A stretch of DNA of 25,396 nt from Victivallales bacterium Lenti_02. Lineage in GTDB: Bacteria; Verrucomicrobiota; Lentisphaeria; Oligosphaerales; Lenti-02. The stretch is from NCBI GenBank assembly GCA_001603055.1, contig LVAZ01000339.1:1-25396 (forward strand), read 5' to 3'. Made by a program: the position numbers and the translations under genes. The notes under the pieces were generated by a model. The model ran no database searches, was not told the DNA's origin, and saw only the letters and a list, made by a program, of their open reading frames with translations. This document shows, one piece after another, positions 13,586 through 22,330 of the stretch (its first letter is position 1; every line of letters begins with the position of its first letter).

Positions 13586-15298
13586 ATGCCGAATCTCGAT
13601 CTCGACGCCGATGTGAGCACGATCTGGCAAATGCTGGAAGACGCGGGCCATGCCACCGCCGAGCAGCTCGAAGAGGTCTACGAGGAGCATCAGCGCACCG
13701 GCCGCGACTTCACCACGGTGCTCTACAACTACGAGATCATCAAGGAGGAGGACTTGCTCCGGCTCATCGCCGAGAACCTCGGCACCGAGCTGGTGGACAT
13801 CCGCCAGGGGGAAATTCCCGAGACGGTCATCCAGAGCGTCACCGCCGACACGGCCCGCACCTATCAGGTCATCCCCTTCAACGAGGAGTTCGACGTCCTC
13901 TGGGTCGCCGCCGCGGACCCCATGAACTACCGCATGGTCAGCGATCTGAACTATGTGGTCGGCAAGGAATGCCGCATCTTCGTCGCCCGTCCCGCCCAGG
14001 TGGCCGACGCTCTCGATTTCTTCTATCCCGAGGGCAGCGGCAACATGGCCGACATCCTCAACGAACTCCAGGAGGCGCGGGGCGACCTCGACACCCTGGA
14101 CCTGGACAACGCCGACAACCTGGCCGAGCTGGCCCAGCAGCGCCCCATCATCCGCTTCGTCCAGATCATCCTCACCCAGGCCATCAAGGACCAGGCGAGC
14201 GACATCCATTTCGAGCCTTTCGCCGACGAGTTCCGCATCCGCTACCGCATCGACGGCGCGCTCTACGAGATGACCCCGCCGCCGGTGAGCCTCGCCGTCC
14301 CGGTCATCAGCCGCATCAAGGTGATGAGCGGCCTGAACATCGCCGAGCGCCGCCTGCCCCAGGACGGCCGCATCGAGCTGCGCATCAGCAAGCGGCCGGT
14401 CGACCTGCGCGTCTCCTCCCTCCCCACCCAGTACGGCGAGTCGGTGGTGCTCCGCGTCCTCGACCGCAGCGTCGTCAACCTGGACCTGGACTCCCTGGGC
14501 ATGCCCAAGGAAATGGTCCACCACGTGCGCCAGACCATCCACCGCCCCAACGGCATCTTCCTGGTCACCGGGCCCACCGGCTGCGGCAAGACCACCACTC
14601 TCTACTCCGGCCTCCGCGAAATCAACTCCATCGACGACAAGCTGCTCACCGCCGAGGACCCCGTCGAGTACGACCTCGAGGGCATCATGCAGGTCCAGGT
14701 CCGCGAAGCCGTCAACATGACCTTCGCCAACGCCCTCCGCGCCTTCCTCCGCCAGGACCCCGACCGCATCATGGTGGGCGAAATCCGCGACGTGGAGACG
14801 GCCGGCATGGCCATCCAGGCCTCCCTCACCGGCCACCTCGTGCTCAGCACCCTCCACACCAACGACGCGGCCGGCGCCGTCACCCGCCTCATCGACATGG
14901 GCATCGAGCCCTTCCTCATCAGCTCCACCCTCGTCGCCGTGCTCGCCCAGCGGCTCATCCGGCGCGTCTGCAACAACTGCAAGGAGCAGTACGAGCCCAG
15001 CGACGCCGAGCTGGACGCCGTCCGCCTGACCCGGGAGCAGGTGGCCGGCGCCACCTTCTGCCGCGGCCTCGGCTGCGAAATCTGCAACAACTCCGGCTAC
15101 AAGGGCCGAATCGGCATCTTCGAGCTGCTGCGCGCGACTCCTGCCATCCAGCGCATGATCAACGACCGGAAACCGACCATGACCATCCGCCAGCAGGCCA
15201 TGGACGAGGGGATGGAAACCCTGCGCCAGTCCGGCGTCCGGCTGATCCGGCAGGGCATCACCACCGTCGAGGAAGTGCTCACCTACACCATGGACTAG
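13586..15298 (+). CDS. pilB: PilB/GspE-type pilus assembly ATPase (second copy)
   Basis: A 570-residue paralogue of the preceding gene product. The N-terminal MshEN-type domain is about 1-165. Walker A is GPTGCGKT (329-336), with Cys where the first copy has Ser. Then come LTAEDPVEYDL, the Walker B segment with E399, STLHTNDAAGAVTRL, and the zinc-binding cysteines C462, C465, C497 and C500, followed by GYKGRIGIFELL. All motif positions equal those of the first copy, so the two are co-linear from the N-terminus to the zinc site. They differ strongly outside the motifs, so this is an old duplication rather than a recent one. The start ATG at 13586 has AGGA about nine bases before it. Two extension-type ATPases with one PilT and one platform suggest either two motors working one pilus or a hetero-hexamer. 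Which copy is the main PilB cannot be told. Confidence 0.92.
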   Translation: MPNLDLDADVSTIWQMLEDAGHATAEQLEEVYEEHQRTGRDFTTVLYNYEIIKEEDLLRLIAENLGTELVDIRQGEIPETVIQSVTADTARTYQVIPFNEEFDVLWVAAADPMNYRMVSDLNYVVGKECRIFVARPAQVADALDFFYPEGSGNMADILNELQEARGDLDTLDLDNADNLAELAQQRPIIRFVQIILTQAIKDQASDIHFEPFADEFRIRYRIDGALYEMTPPPVSLAVPVISRIKVMSGLNIAERRLPQDGRIELRISKRPVDLRVSSLPTQYGESVVLRVLDRSVVNLDLDSLGMPKEMVHHVRQTIHRPNGIFLVTGPTGCGKTTTLYSGLREINSIDDKLLTAEDPVEYDLEGIMQVQVREAVNMTFANALRAFLRQDPDRIMVGEIRDVETAGMAIQASLTGHLVLSTLHTNDAAGAVTRLIDMGIEPFLISSTLVAVLAQRLIRRVCNNCKEQYEPSDAELDAVRLTREQVAGATFCRGLGCEICNNSGYKGRIGIFELLRATPAIQRMINDRKPTMTIRQQAMDEGMETLRQSGVRLIRQGITTVEEVLTYTMD

Positions 15299-15332
15299 GG
15301 CGACCCGGAAACCGCCGAAAGGAACCCGCCGA

Positions 15333-16412
15333 ATGCCGCGTTTCGAAATGTCCGATCTCCTGCAGTTGGTCCTCGACGAGGGTGCCAGCGACCTGCATCT
15401 GCCGGTCGACTCCCCCCCCGTGCTCCGCATCCACGGCGAGATGACCCCTCTGGACACCGAGTGCCTCCAGCCGGAGGACACCGAGTACCTCATGAAGGCC
15501 ATCACCTCCGAGTCCAACCAGCAGCGGCTCCAGACCGACGGCACGGTGGACTTCGGCTTCGCCTTCAGCGACAAGGCCCGCTTCCGCGTCAGCGCCTTCC
15601 GCCAGAAGGGCAGCATCGGCATGGTGCTGCGGACCATCTCGAACAGCCTGCTCACCCTCGAGCAGATCGGCCTCCCCGCCGCCATCAAGGACATCCTCTT
15701 CCGGCCCCGCGGCCTGGTCCTCGTCACCGGCCCCACCGGCTCCGGCAAGTCCACCACCCTCGCCTCGATGATCGCCGTCATCAACCAGGAGAAGAGCGAC
15801 CACATCATCACCATCGAGGACCCCATCGAGTTCTACCACACCCACCGCCACAGCGTCATCACCCAGCGCGAGGTGGGGGTGGACGTCCCCTCCTTCGGCG
15901 ACGCCCTCCGCCGCGCCCTGCGCCAGGACCCCGACTGCATCCTCGTGGGGGAAATGCGCGACCTCGAAACCATCGGCGCCGCCATCACGGCGGCGGAAAC
16001 CGGCCACCTCGTCTTCGGCACCCTCCACACCACCGGCGCCGCCGAAACCGTCGACCGCGTGGTGGACGCCTTCCCCACCGACCAGCAGGAACAGGTGCGC
16101 ACCCAGCTCGCCGCCTCCCTCATCTGCGTCATCTCCCAGGTCCTCCTCAAGCGGGCCGACAAGCCCGGCCGCGTCGCCGCCTTCGAGATCATGATCACCA
16201 CCCCCTCGATCCAGGCCCTGATCCGCGACGGCAAGACCTACCGCATCACGTCCGACATCCAGACCGGCGCCAAATATGGCATGAACACCCTGGACACCCA
16301 CCTTCTCTCCCTCTACAAGGAGGGGAAGATCGGCTACGGCGACCTCATCACCAAGTGCAAGGACGCCGAGGGCATGGTCCAGAAAATGAAGATGGAACGC
16401 GACCGCAAATAA
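15333..16412 (+). CDS. pilT: Type IV pilus retraction ATPase PilT
   Basis: A 359-residue cytoplasmic ATPase that depolymerises type IV pili, giving twitching motility and DNA uptake. It is the usual PilT length and lacks the MshEN domain and the zinc cysteines of the PilB-type proteins upstream. The N-terminal PAS-like domain shows GASDLHL (17-23) and PPVLRIHG. Walker A is GPTGSGKS (133-140), then ITIEDPIEF, and the Walker B segment CILVGEMRD with the catalytic Glu near 207. GHLVFGTLHTTGAAETVDRVVDAFP follows. The retraction-specific C-terminal signature, AIRNLIRE in typical PilT, appears as IQALIRDGKTYRI. AAGGA precedes the ATG. It follows the second PilB-type gene by 34 bp and precedes PilC by 39 bp, so all four genes are one operon. 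Confidence 0.95.
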   Translation: MPRFEMSDLLQLVLDEGASDLHLPVDSPPVLRIHGEMTPLDTECLQPEDTEYLMKAITSESNQQRLQTDGTVDFGFAFSDKARFRVSAFRQKGSIGMVLRTISNSLLTLEQIGLPAAIKDILFRPRGLVLVTGPTGSGKSTTLASMIAVINQEKSDHIITIEDPIEFYHTHRHSVITQREVGVDVPSFGDALRRALRQDPDCILVGEMRDLETIGAAITAAETGHLVFGTLHTTGAAETVDRVVDAFPTDQQEQVRTQLAASLICVISQVLLKRADKPGRVAAFEIMITTPSIQALIRDGKTYRITSDIQTGAKYGMNTLDTHLLSLYKEGKIGYGDLITKCKDAEGMVQKMKMERDRK

Positions 16413-16414
16413 CC

Positions 16415-16430
16415 GCCCGGAAAGCCGGGC
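16415..16430 (+). promoter_or_regulatory. Tetraloop hairpin between pilT and pilC
   Basis: GCCCGG (16415-16420) and CCGGGC (16425-16430) flank the loop AAAG directly after the pilT stop. There is no T-run. It could serve as an mRNA 3'-end stabiliser or weak attenuator that sets PilC output relative to the motors. Confidence 0.4.
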
Positions 16431-16451
16431 GCCAGACAGGAGGCCGAGAGC

Positions 16452-17738
16452 ATGGCGAAATTCCAATTCACGGCGATGGACGCAAGCGGGAAGGAGGTCA
16501 AGGACCGCATTGATGCCGAGTCCGAGCAGGAGGCCGGCAATCTGCTCCGGCAGAAAGGACTCTATCCCATCAACGTGACCCCCGTCAAGGGGGCGCGGAC
16601 CGGCACCGGCAAGCCCGGCGGCAAACCCGGCGGCAAGCCCGGCAAGCCCGGCGCTCCCGGCCCCGGTTTCGGCGCCATGCTGGGCGCCCCGAAAATCCGG
16701 CGCAAAGACCTCACCACCATGACCCGCCAGTTGGCCACCCTGCTGGACGCCGGCCTGCCCCTCGTGCGCGCCCTGCGCACCCTCGAGCGCCAGGCCAAGT
16801 CCAACCCCCCGCTCGCCAAGGTGCTGGGCATGGTCGCCGACGCGGTCGAGGGCGGCAGCACCTTCTCCGAAGCGCTGTCCGTCCACCCCAAGTCCTTCAA
16901 CCACCTCTACGTCAACATGGTCCGCGCCGGCGAGGCGTCCGGCGCCCTCGAAACCGTGCTCAACCGCCTGGCCGAATTCATGGAAAAGGCCGCCCGCATC
17001 GCGGGCAAGGTCAAATCGGCCATGGTCTATCCCCTCATGGTGCTGGTCATCGCCGGCTGCATCACCGCCGGTCTGATGATCTTCATCGTCCCCAAGTTCG
17101 CCAAGATGTTCGACGAGATGCTCCCCGGCGAACCCCTCCCTGGCCTCACCCTGTTCGTCATCAACGCCAGTAACTTCATGGTGAACCACGTGGGGATCAT
17201 GGTCGGGTCCATCGTCGGCATCGTGGTCGCCTTCAAAGTCGCCAAAACGACCGGGCCGGGCGCCTATGCGCTCGACTGGCTGGCCATCACCGTGCCACCC
17301 CTCAACGCCCTGGCCATACGCGCCTCCGTCGCCCGCTTCTGCCGGACCCTCGGCACCCTCATGCAGTCCGGCGTGGCCGTCCTCCAGGCCCTGCAGATCG
17401 TCCGCGACACCGCCGGCAACGCCATCATCTCCCGCGCCATCCAGGATGTGCACGACGCCGTCAAGGAGGGCGAGGGCATGACCAAGCCCCTCGACGCCTC
17501 CGGCGTCTTCCCCGGCATGGTCGTCTCCATGATCGAGGTGGGCGAGGAAACCGGCGCCCTCCCCGAAATGCTCAACCGCATCGCCGACGTGTACGAGGAG
17601 GAGGTGGACCGCGCGGTGGAAGCCCTCACCAGCATGATCGAGCCGATCATGATCATCTTCCTCGCCGTGGTCGTCGGCGGGCTCGTCATCGCCCTCTTCA
17701 TGCCGCTGATCAAGCTGATCGACAAGCTCGGCGGCTGA
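16452..17738 (+). CDS. pilC: Type IV pilus platform protein PilC (GspF family)
   Basis: A 428-residue inner-membrane protein on which the PilB and PilT motors act. It opens with the family's short beta-rich lead (MAKFQFTAMDASGKEVKDRIDAES). A Gly/Pro/Lys-rich linker (about 49-75) follows. Then come two T2SSF cytoplasmic helical domains (about 85-190 and 285-390), each holding the family pattern LLDAGLPLVRALRTL or LMQSGVAVLQALQIV and GEASGALETVLNRLAEF or GEETGALPEMLNRIADVYEEEVD. Transmembrane segments lie at about 191-214, 247-262 and 399-422. The linker is longer and more repetitive than usual for PilC. A ribosome-binding site, AGGAGG, lies before the ATG. It is the last gene of the motor operon; a terminator begins 12 bp after the stop. 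No pilin or PilM-Q genes are in the window. Confidence 0.95.
   Translation: MAKFQFTAMDASGKEVKDRIDAESEQEAGNLLRQKGLYPINVTPVKGARTGTGKPGGKPGGKPGKPGAPGPGFGAMLGAPKIRRKDLTTMTRQLATLLDAGLPLVRALRTLERQAKSNPPLAKVLGMVADAVEGGSTFSEALSVHPKSFNHLYVNMVRAGEASGALETVLNRLAEFMEKAARIAGKVKSAMVYPLMVLVIAGCITAGLMIFIVPKFAKMFDEMLPGEPLPGLTLFVINASNFMVNHVGIMVGSIVGIVVAFKVAKTTGPGAYALDWLAITVPPLNALAIRASVARFCRTLGTLMQSGVAVLQALQIVRDTAGNAIISRAIQDVHDAVKEGEGMTKPLDASGVFPGMVVSMIEVGEETGALPEMLNRIADVYEEEVDRAVEALTSMIEPIMIIFLAVVVGGLVIALFMPLIKLIDKLGG
16602..16666 (+). repeat. GGCAAGCCC-type repeat coding a Gly-Lys-Pro linker
   Basis: Imperfect 9- to 12-base units built on GGC-AAG/AAA-CCC-GGC run through this stretch of pilC and encode a Gly-Lys-Pro-Gly spacer of about 20 residues. 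The repeats vary in length (KPGG, KPG, APG), as expected from slippage or unequal exchange. Confidence 0.65.
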
Positions 17739-17749
17739 TGCGGTGCCGC

Positions 17750-17794
17750 AGGCTCCCGCCCGTCCCGACGGCGCGGGAGCCTGGCGGTCTTTTT
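17750..17794 (+). terminator. Strong intrinsic terminator of the pilus motor operon
   Basis: AGGCTCCCGC (17750-17759) pairs with GCGGGAGCCT (17773-17782), and an inner CCGT/ACGG pair around CCCG extends the stem. The sequence TCTTTTT follows at 17788-17794. It starts 12 bases after the pilC stop codon. It is the best terminator in the window. Confidence 0.85.
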
Positions 17795-17873
17795 CCGCAG
17801 ATTGAGCAGGAGGGGGCTTGCCCTGCGACCGGAGCCGGATATAGTAACCCCGCCTACAGAAAAGCCGTCCAGT

Positions 17874-17901
17874 TTGATTGGCGGTCTCTTTCCGGTATCT
17901 T
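17874..17901 (+). promoter_or_regulatory. Likely promoter of tRNA-Pro
   Basis: TTGATT (17874-17879) and TATCTT (17896-17901) are 16 bp apart and lie in an AT-richer stretch. The -10 box ends 15 bases before the mature tRNA 5' end, leaving room for a short leader removed by RNase P. Confidence 0.5.
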
Positions 17902-17916
17902 TGGAATTGTGAAAAT

Positions 17917-17994
<78 letters not shown>

Positions 17995-18096
17995 TTTTCC
18001 CCTGGTCGGCCACCTCGCCTTGCCAGTCCCCCGGAATCCGACCGCAGCCAGGAACCGAACGGCGGCTCTCCTCAAGCCCACTTAGAGGACCATGGC

Positions 18097-21000
18097 ATGA
18101 CCCGTCTCCCATCCCTCCCCCCCGTCGCCAAACGTCTCCTTGCGGGCCTGGTCATCCTCGTGGCTGGAGCGCTCGGCGCTCGGGAACCCCTGGAGTACGA
18201 CCTGCTCCTGCTGGACGAACTGAACAGCCGCGAGCTGTTCGACTACTCCCTCCTCCACCTCGACAAGATGGTCGCGCTCTATCCGAAGGAGCGCGACCGC
18301 CTGCTTCTGGCCCGGGCCCGGACCTGCTTCGCCGCCCGCAGGACCAAGGATGCCGAAACCGCCATCGCCGGCATTCCCAAGGACAGTCCCCACTATCCCG
18401 AGGCGATGCTCATCCTCGGCGAAACCTCTTTCCGGACCGGCAAATTCCCGGAGGCCGCCGCCGCCTACGCCGTCTACTTTCGCGAAGGCGAGGTCGACAA
18501 ACGCCTGCCGGACGGCAGGAATACGGCCGCCGTGGCCGATTTCCGCCGCCATGTCTCCGTCTACAAGCAGGTGCTGGAGAAGACCGGCAACCTCAAGGAG
18601 GCCCAGCGCATCGTCGGCCTGCTGGCCAAAATCAAAGGCGGGGCGGACGAGCGCGGCGTGGCTTTCATGCAGCTCCGCACCACCCTCGACATCGAGGAAG
18701 CCAAACTCGAGCAGCGGCAGGCCGTGAGCCGGGACAACCTGGCCAAGACCCTCGCGGCCCTCGACCAGTTGGTCTTCGTCCGCGACGGCGTCGGCGCTCT
18801 CGCCTACGTCGAGACCGCCCGCGCCCGCGTTCTCATCGGCGGCACGAAGCTGAACGATGTGATGACCAACCAGGAACTGAACGACCAGAAGCGCCAGGAG
18901 GAACTCGCCAAAATCCGCGATTTCGTCGAGGCCGTCAACATCCTCAAGACCGCAGGCCCCTTCCTCGAGGAAATCTCCAGCGCCCAGGGCGGGCGCGAGG
19001 AACTCCTCGGCGGGGCGCTCTTCTACCAGGGCAAAGCGCTCTGGGGACAGGCCCTCCTCATGCATCACCGGAAACGCCAGGACCGGGCCGAACCCCTGAT
19101 CAAAGCCGCCGCCCAATGCTTCGAGAAAGTGGCTTCCGAATTCAGCAACAGCCGGTTCCAGACCCTCGCCCTCGCCCAGCACGCCAGGTGCGCCCAGTTG
19201 GCCGAGAGCGCCTACGGCACGAAAATCGAGCTGACCGGGGCCGACGCCGAGGGCGAGATGAGGCTGCAACTGGAACAGGCCATGGGCTTCTTCCAGCGCA
19301 AGGACTACAAGGCGGCCATCCCCGTCCTCCTCAAGGCGGCCCGGGCCGGGCGGCGCAGCGGCCGCCTGCCCTCGGTTGTCTCGCCCCTGGTGGTGTCCAT
19401 GGGCCAGGAGGGCTACTTCCTCGAAGCCGAGGCCCTGGCCTCCTATCTGGTGGACATGCTGCCCAGGGACGAAACCACCGCCCTCTGCGTCCTCCAGCTC
19501 GGCGCCTCCCTCAAACAGGCTGCGGGCGCGGAAAAGGACCCCGTGCGCAAGGCCGCGCTCGATGACCGCGCCGCCGTCGTCTGGGAACAATTCGTCGAGA
19601 TCGCCCCGATGCACAGTCGGGCCCCCATGGTGGCCTACGCGATCGCCGACCACCGCTACTCCCGCGCGGTCGAGCTGGCCCGCGAGGCCGGCAAGGCACC
19701 GGCCGGCCAGGGCCAGGAGGAACTCAAGGCCCGCGCCCGGAAGGCCATGGAGGCGGCCATCCCCGCCTTCCGCCGCGTGGTCGACCGGTTCGGCACCAGC
19801 GAATTCGCCCCGAACGCGACCTACAACCTTGCCTGGTGCCTCTACGAGACCGGCCAGCGCCAGGAGGCCGCCGCCACCTTCCTGCGCTATGCCGAGGACG
19901 AGACGCTCGAAAGCAAGTTCGTCGAGCAGCGCCTCCAGGCCAAGTTCCGCGGCGGCGAATGCATTCTTTTCGGCGAGCAGCCCGAGGAGTCCGTGCCCCA
20001 GTTCCAGGCGCTCATCGCCTGGCTGACTCCCGGCGGCGACCAGGCCATCGGGCACGACTCCCCCGCCGCCCGCAAACTGCGCGACGCGGCCGCCATGAAC
20101 ATCGGCTACGCCTACGACTTCGCCGCCGAGAAAATGCGCCCGGAACTGACCGTCCAGCAGGAAATCCTCCGGAAAAACCAGAGAACCGTGCAGGAATGCA
20201 AGGACCAGATTCTGGCCTGCGAACGGCAGCTCGAGAGTCTCGCCAAGGCGAGGGAGGAAGTCGACCGGGAATTCGCGCTGGTCGAGGCCGAATGCACCGG
20301 CTTCGAACTCGATTTCCAGGAATCCGCCCGCCGGGACGCTCTCGCCCTGGGAGAGGACCCTGAAAAGCTCGCCCCCGCCCTGCGCGACCAGGCGCGGGCC
20401 AACCTCCAGATCGAGGTGGAGCGCCTGAAGGCCATCAAGGAAAAACAGGCGCGGGACAATGTGGCCGGCGAGCTTGCCGCCCTGGCGGAGGCCGCCGCCG
20501 AGATTGCCGGGCAGGAACGGGCGTTGACGGCCCGTCTGGAAGGACTCCTCGAAGCCATCGACGAACTCCGCCGCCAGCTCCCCCGCGCCGAGGGCAGAAG
20601 CGAACCCGGAGCCGTCGGCGTGCCCCGCCTGGCCGCCCTGGCCGAACTTCTCCCTGCCGAGGTCGCCGCGCTCGCCGAACGCAACCGGGCGATCCAGGAA
20701 CAGGCGGCGGCGAAAAACGCCGACTGGGAGCGGAACGAAAAGCGGATCGCCGATCTCGAAACCAAGCTCCAGGCGCTGGAGGCGCGCGCCGATGTGCTCC
20801 GCGACGATGTGGAGGCCGCCCAGAATGCCGCCGAGAAGAACCGCCTGAACAAGGAAAAGGAAGAGGCCGAAGCCACCATCCGGCAAACCCAGGAAGAGCT
20901 GCGGAACGCCTATGGACGGCGCGAGGAACTCACCCCCGAACTCGCCGGGGCCAGGGAAAAGGCCACGGCCGCCGCCGCGACTCTCGCCAGTGTCTCCGCG

Positions 21001-22287
21001 GAAAGTGTCCGGCTGGTCCGCGAAGCCCGCGCCTGCGTGGTGCGGGCCAAATGGCTCGACGCCCGCCGGGCCGCCACCGTCCAGGCCAAGCCCTTTGTCG
21101 AGCGCCTGGCGGCGGCCCTGGCCATGCCCGTCGCCGAACGCCTTGCCCAGGCGGAGGCGCTCAAGACCATGGGGCGCGCCGCTCTCGACGCGCACCGCGC
21201 GGCCCGCGACGCCCACATCGCCGTCATCGTCGAGGAGCAGTCCGCTGTCCGCGACGTGCTGGCCGAGGCCAAGGTCCGGCTGACGACCGCCGCCGAGGCG
21301 GTGACGGCAAGCCAGAGCGCCCTCGCCCCGGTGCAGGAGGAATTCCAGGCCTGGAAGCGCAAGGCCATCGGCGTCTTCGAGGATTTCATGAAAATGCCCG
21401 GCGCCGCCGGGGAGAGTCTCGCCCAGACCCTCGGCAAGATCGGCACGATCTATCTGGAGCTGGAGGAATTTGCCAAGGCGGAGGCGACTCTGACCAAGCT
21501 GGCCAAGGATTTCCCCGACTCCGAGGTCGGCAAGGGCGCCCTCTTCAACTTGGCCCGGGCCCAGTTCGAGACGGGCAAGCATGAGGAGGCCGGCACCAGC
21601 TTCGACCGCATGCTGGGCGAACCGGCGGAAGTCAGCCTTGCCAATCTCCAGTACATCGCCCGGACCATGCTCGAGGCCGGCCGCGAGGGGGTCGCTCTCA
21701 AAGCCTGTACCGAACTGCTCGCCCGCAGCGAGAAAACCGGGCACCCGGACTACGAGCAGGCGCGTTTGATCCGCAGCACCACCCTGTTCCGGGCGGGCAC
21801 CGCCGCGCTCCGCGCCAAGCGCCACGGGCAGGCGCTCAAGTATCTGGACACCCTGCTCAAGGAGAACCCCAGGACCGGCTTCTTCTTCGACATCAAGTTC
21901 GCCACCGCCGAGGCCCGGCGTTTCCTCGATCCCCCCGACCTCGACGGGGCGGTGGCCGACCTCAATGACATCTCCTTCTCGAACGACATGGTCCAGCGGA
22001 TTCGCGCCGACTATAGCCTGGGCGACATGTGGGTCTCCACCAAAGACCAGAAGCTCGTCACCCAGGGAGTCAACCGGCTTCGTCTCGTCATCGACTTGGC
22101 GGACCCCGAAATCGAGGGCAACCTGCCCTGGATCGAGCGGTCGCTGGTCGCGGCCGCCAGGGGCTATGCCCGCCTGGGCCGGGCCGAGGAGCGCGACGCC
22201 ATGGCCAGGATGTACCGGGAACGTTTCCCGCAGGGCCAGTTTCTGGCCGATTTGAACAAGCTGCCGCCGCCGGAGTTCGGCAACTAG
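18097..22287 (+). CDS. Very large secreted TPR/coiled-coil protein
   Basis: A 1396-residue exported protein. The N-terminus has two or three basic residues, then LLAGLVILVAGALGA, a signal peptide or single anchor ending near residue 28. Residues 30-660 are degenerate tetratricopeptide-type helix pairs such as HYPEAMLILGETSFRTGKFPEAAAAYAVYF and FAPNATYNLAWCLYETGQRQEAAATFL. About 685-980 is Glu/Arg/Ala-rich and heptad-like, predicted coiled coil. From about 1115 to the end TPRs resume (IYLELEEFAKAEATL; FNLARAQFETGKHEEAGTSF). No enzymatic motif is visible. GAGGA lies seven bases before the ATG at 18097. It is the first gene of a six-gene plus-strand run with ExbB and ExbD subunits (gaps 16-48 bp). 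I infer a periplasmic scaffold or substrate receptor for that complex. Two TPR platforms separated by a roughly 40-nm rod would be an unusual architecture. Confidence 0.85.
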   Translation: MTRLPSLPPVAKRLLAGLVILVAGALGAREPLEYDLLLLDELNSRELFDYSLLHLDKMVALYPKERDRLLLARARTCFAARRTKDAETAIAGIPKDSPHYPEAMLILGETSFRTGKFPEAAAAYAVYFREGEVDKRLPDGRNTAAVADFRRHVSVYKQVLEKTGNLKEAQRIVGLLAKIKGGADERGVAFMQLRTTLDIEEAKLEQRQAVSRDNLAKTLAALDQLVFVRDGVGALAYVETARARVLIGGTKLNDVMTNQELNDQKRQEELAKIRDFVEAVNILKTAGPFLEEISSAQGGREELLGGALFYQGKALWGQALLMHHRKRQDRAEPLIKAAAQCFEKVASEFSNSRFQTLALAQHARCAQLAESAYGTKIELTGADAEGEMRLQLEQAMGFFQRKDYKAAIPVLLKAARAGRRSGRLPSVVSPLVVSMGQEGYFLEAEALASYLVDMLPRDETTALCVLQLGASLKQAAGAEKDPVRKAALDDRAAVVWEQFVEIAPMHSRAPMVAYAIADHRYSRAVELAREAGKAPAGQGQEELKARARKAMEAAIPAFRRVVDRFGTSEFAPNATYNLAWCLYETGQRQEAAATFLRYAEDETLESKFVEQRLQAKFRGGECILFGEQPEESVPQFQALIAWLTPGGDQAIGHDSPAARKLRDAAAMNIGYAYDFAAEKMRPELTVQQEILRKNQRTVQECKDQILACERQLESLAKAREEVDREFALVEAECTGFELDFQESARRDALALGEDPEKLAPALRDQARANLQIEVERLKAIKEKQARDNVAGELAALAEAAAEIAGQERALTARLEGLLEAIDELRRQLPRAEGRSEPGAVGVPRLAALAELLPAEVAALAERNRAIQEQAAAKNADWERNEKRIADLETKLQALEARADVLRDDVEAAQNAAEKNRLNKEKEEAEATIRQTQEELRNAYGRREELTPELAGAREKATAAAATLASVSAESVRLVREARACVVRAKWLDARRAATVQAKPFVERLAAALAMPVAERLAQAEALKTMGRAALDAHRAARDAHIAVIVEEQSAVRDVLAEAKVRLTTAAEAVTASQSALAPVQEEFQAWKRKAIGVFEDFMKMPGAAGESLAQTLGKIGTIYLELEEFAKAEATLTKLAKDFPDSEVGKGALFNLARAQFETGKHEEAGTSFDRMLGEPAEVSLANLQYIARTMLEAGREGVALKACTELLARSEKTGHPDYEQARLIRSTTLFRAGTAALRAKRHGQALKYLDTLLKENPRTGFFFDIKFATAEARRFLDPPDLDGAVADLNDISFSNDMVQRIRADYSLGDMWVSTKDQKLVTQGVNRLRLVIDLADPEIEGNLPWIERSLVAAARGYARLGRAEERDAMARMYRERFPQGQFLADLNKLPPPEFGN

Positions 22288-22330
22288 CCCGGAGCACGGG
22301 CCCCACACCGAGGCAAGCAAGGAACCAGCC

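Noticed and set aside
11698..15826. Long minus-strand open frames opposite the PilB-type genes
   Set aside because: They are mirror frames of two well-supported ATPases, with no family features.
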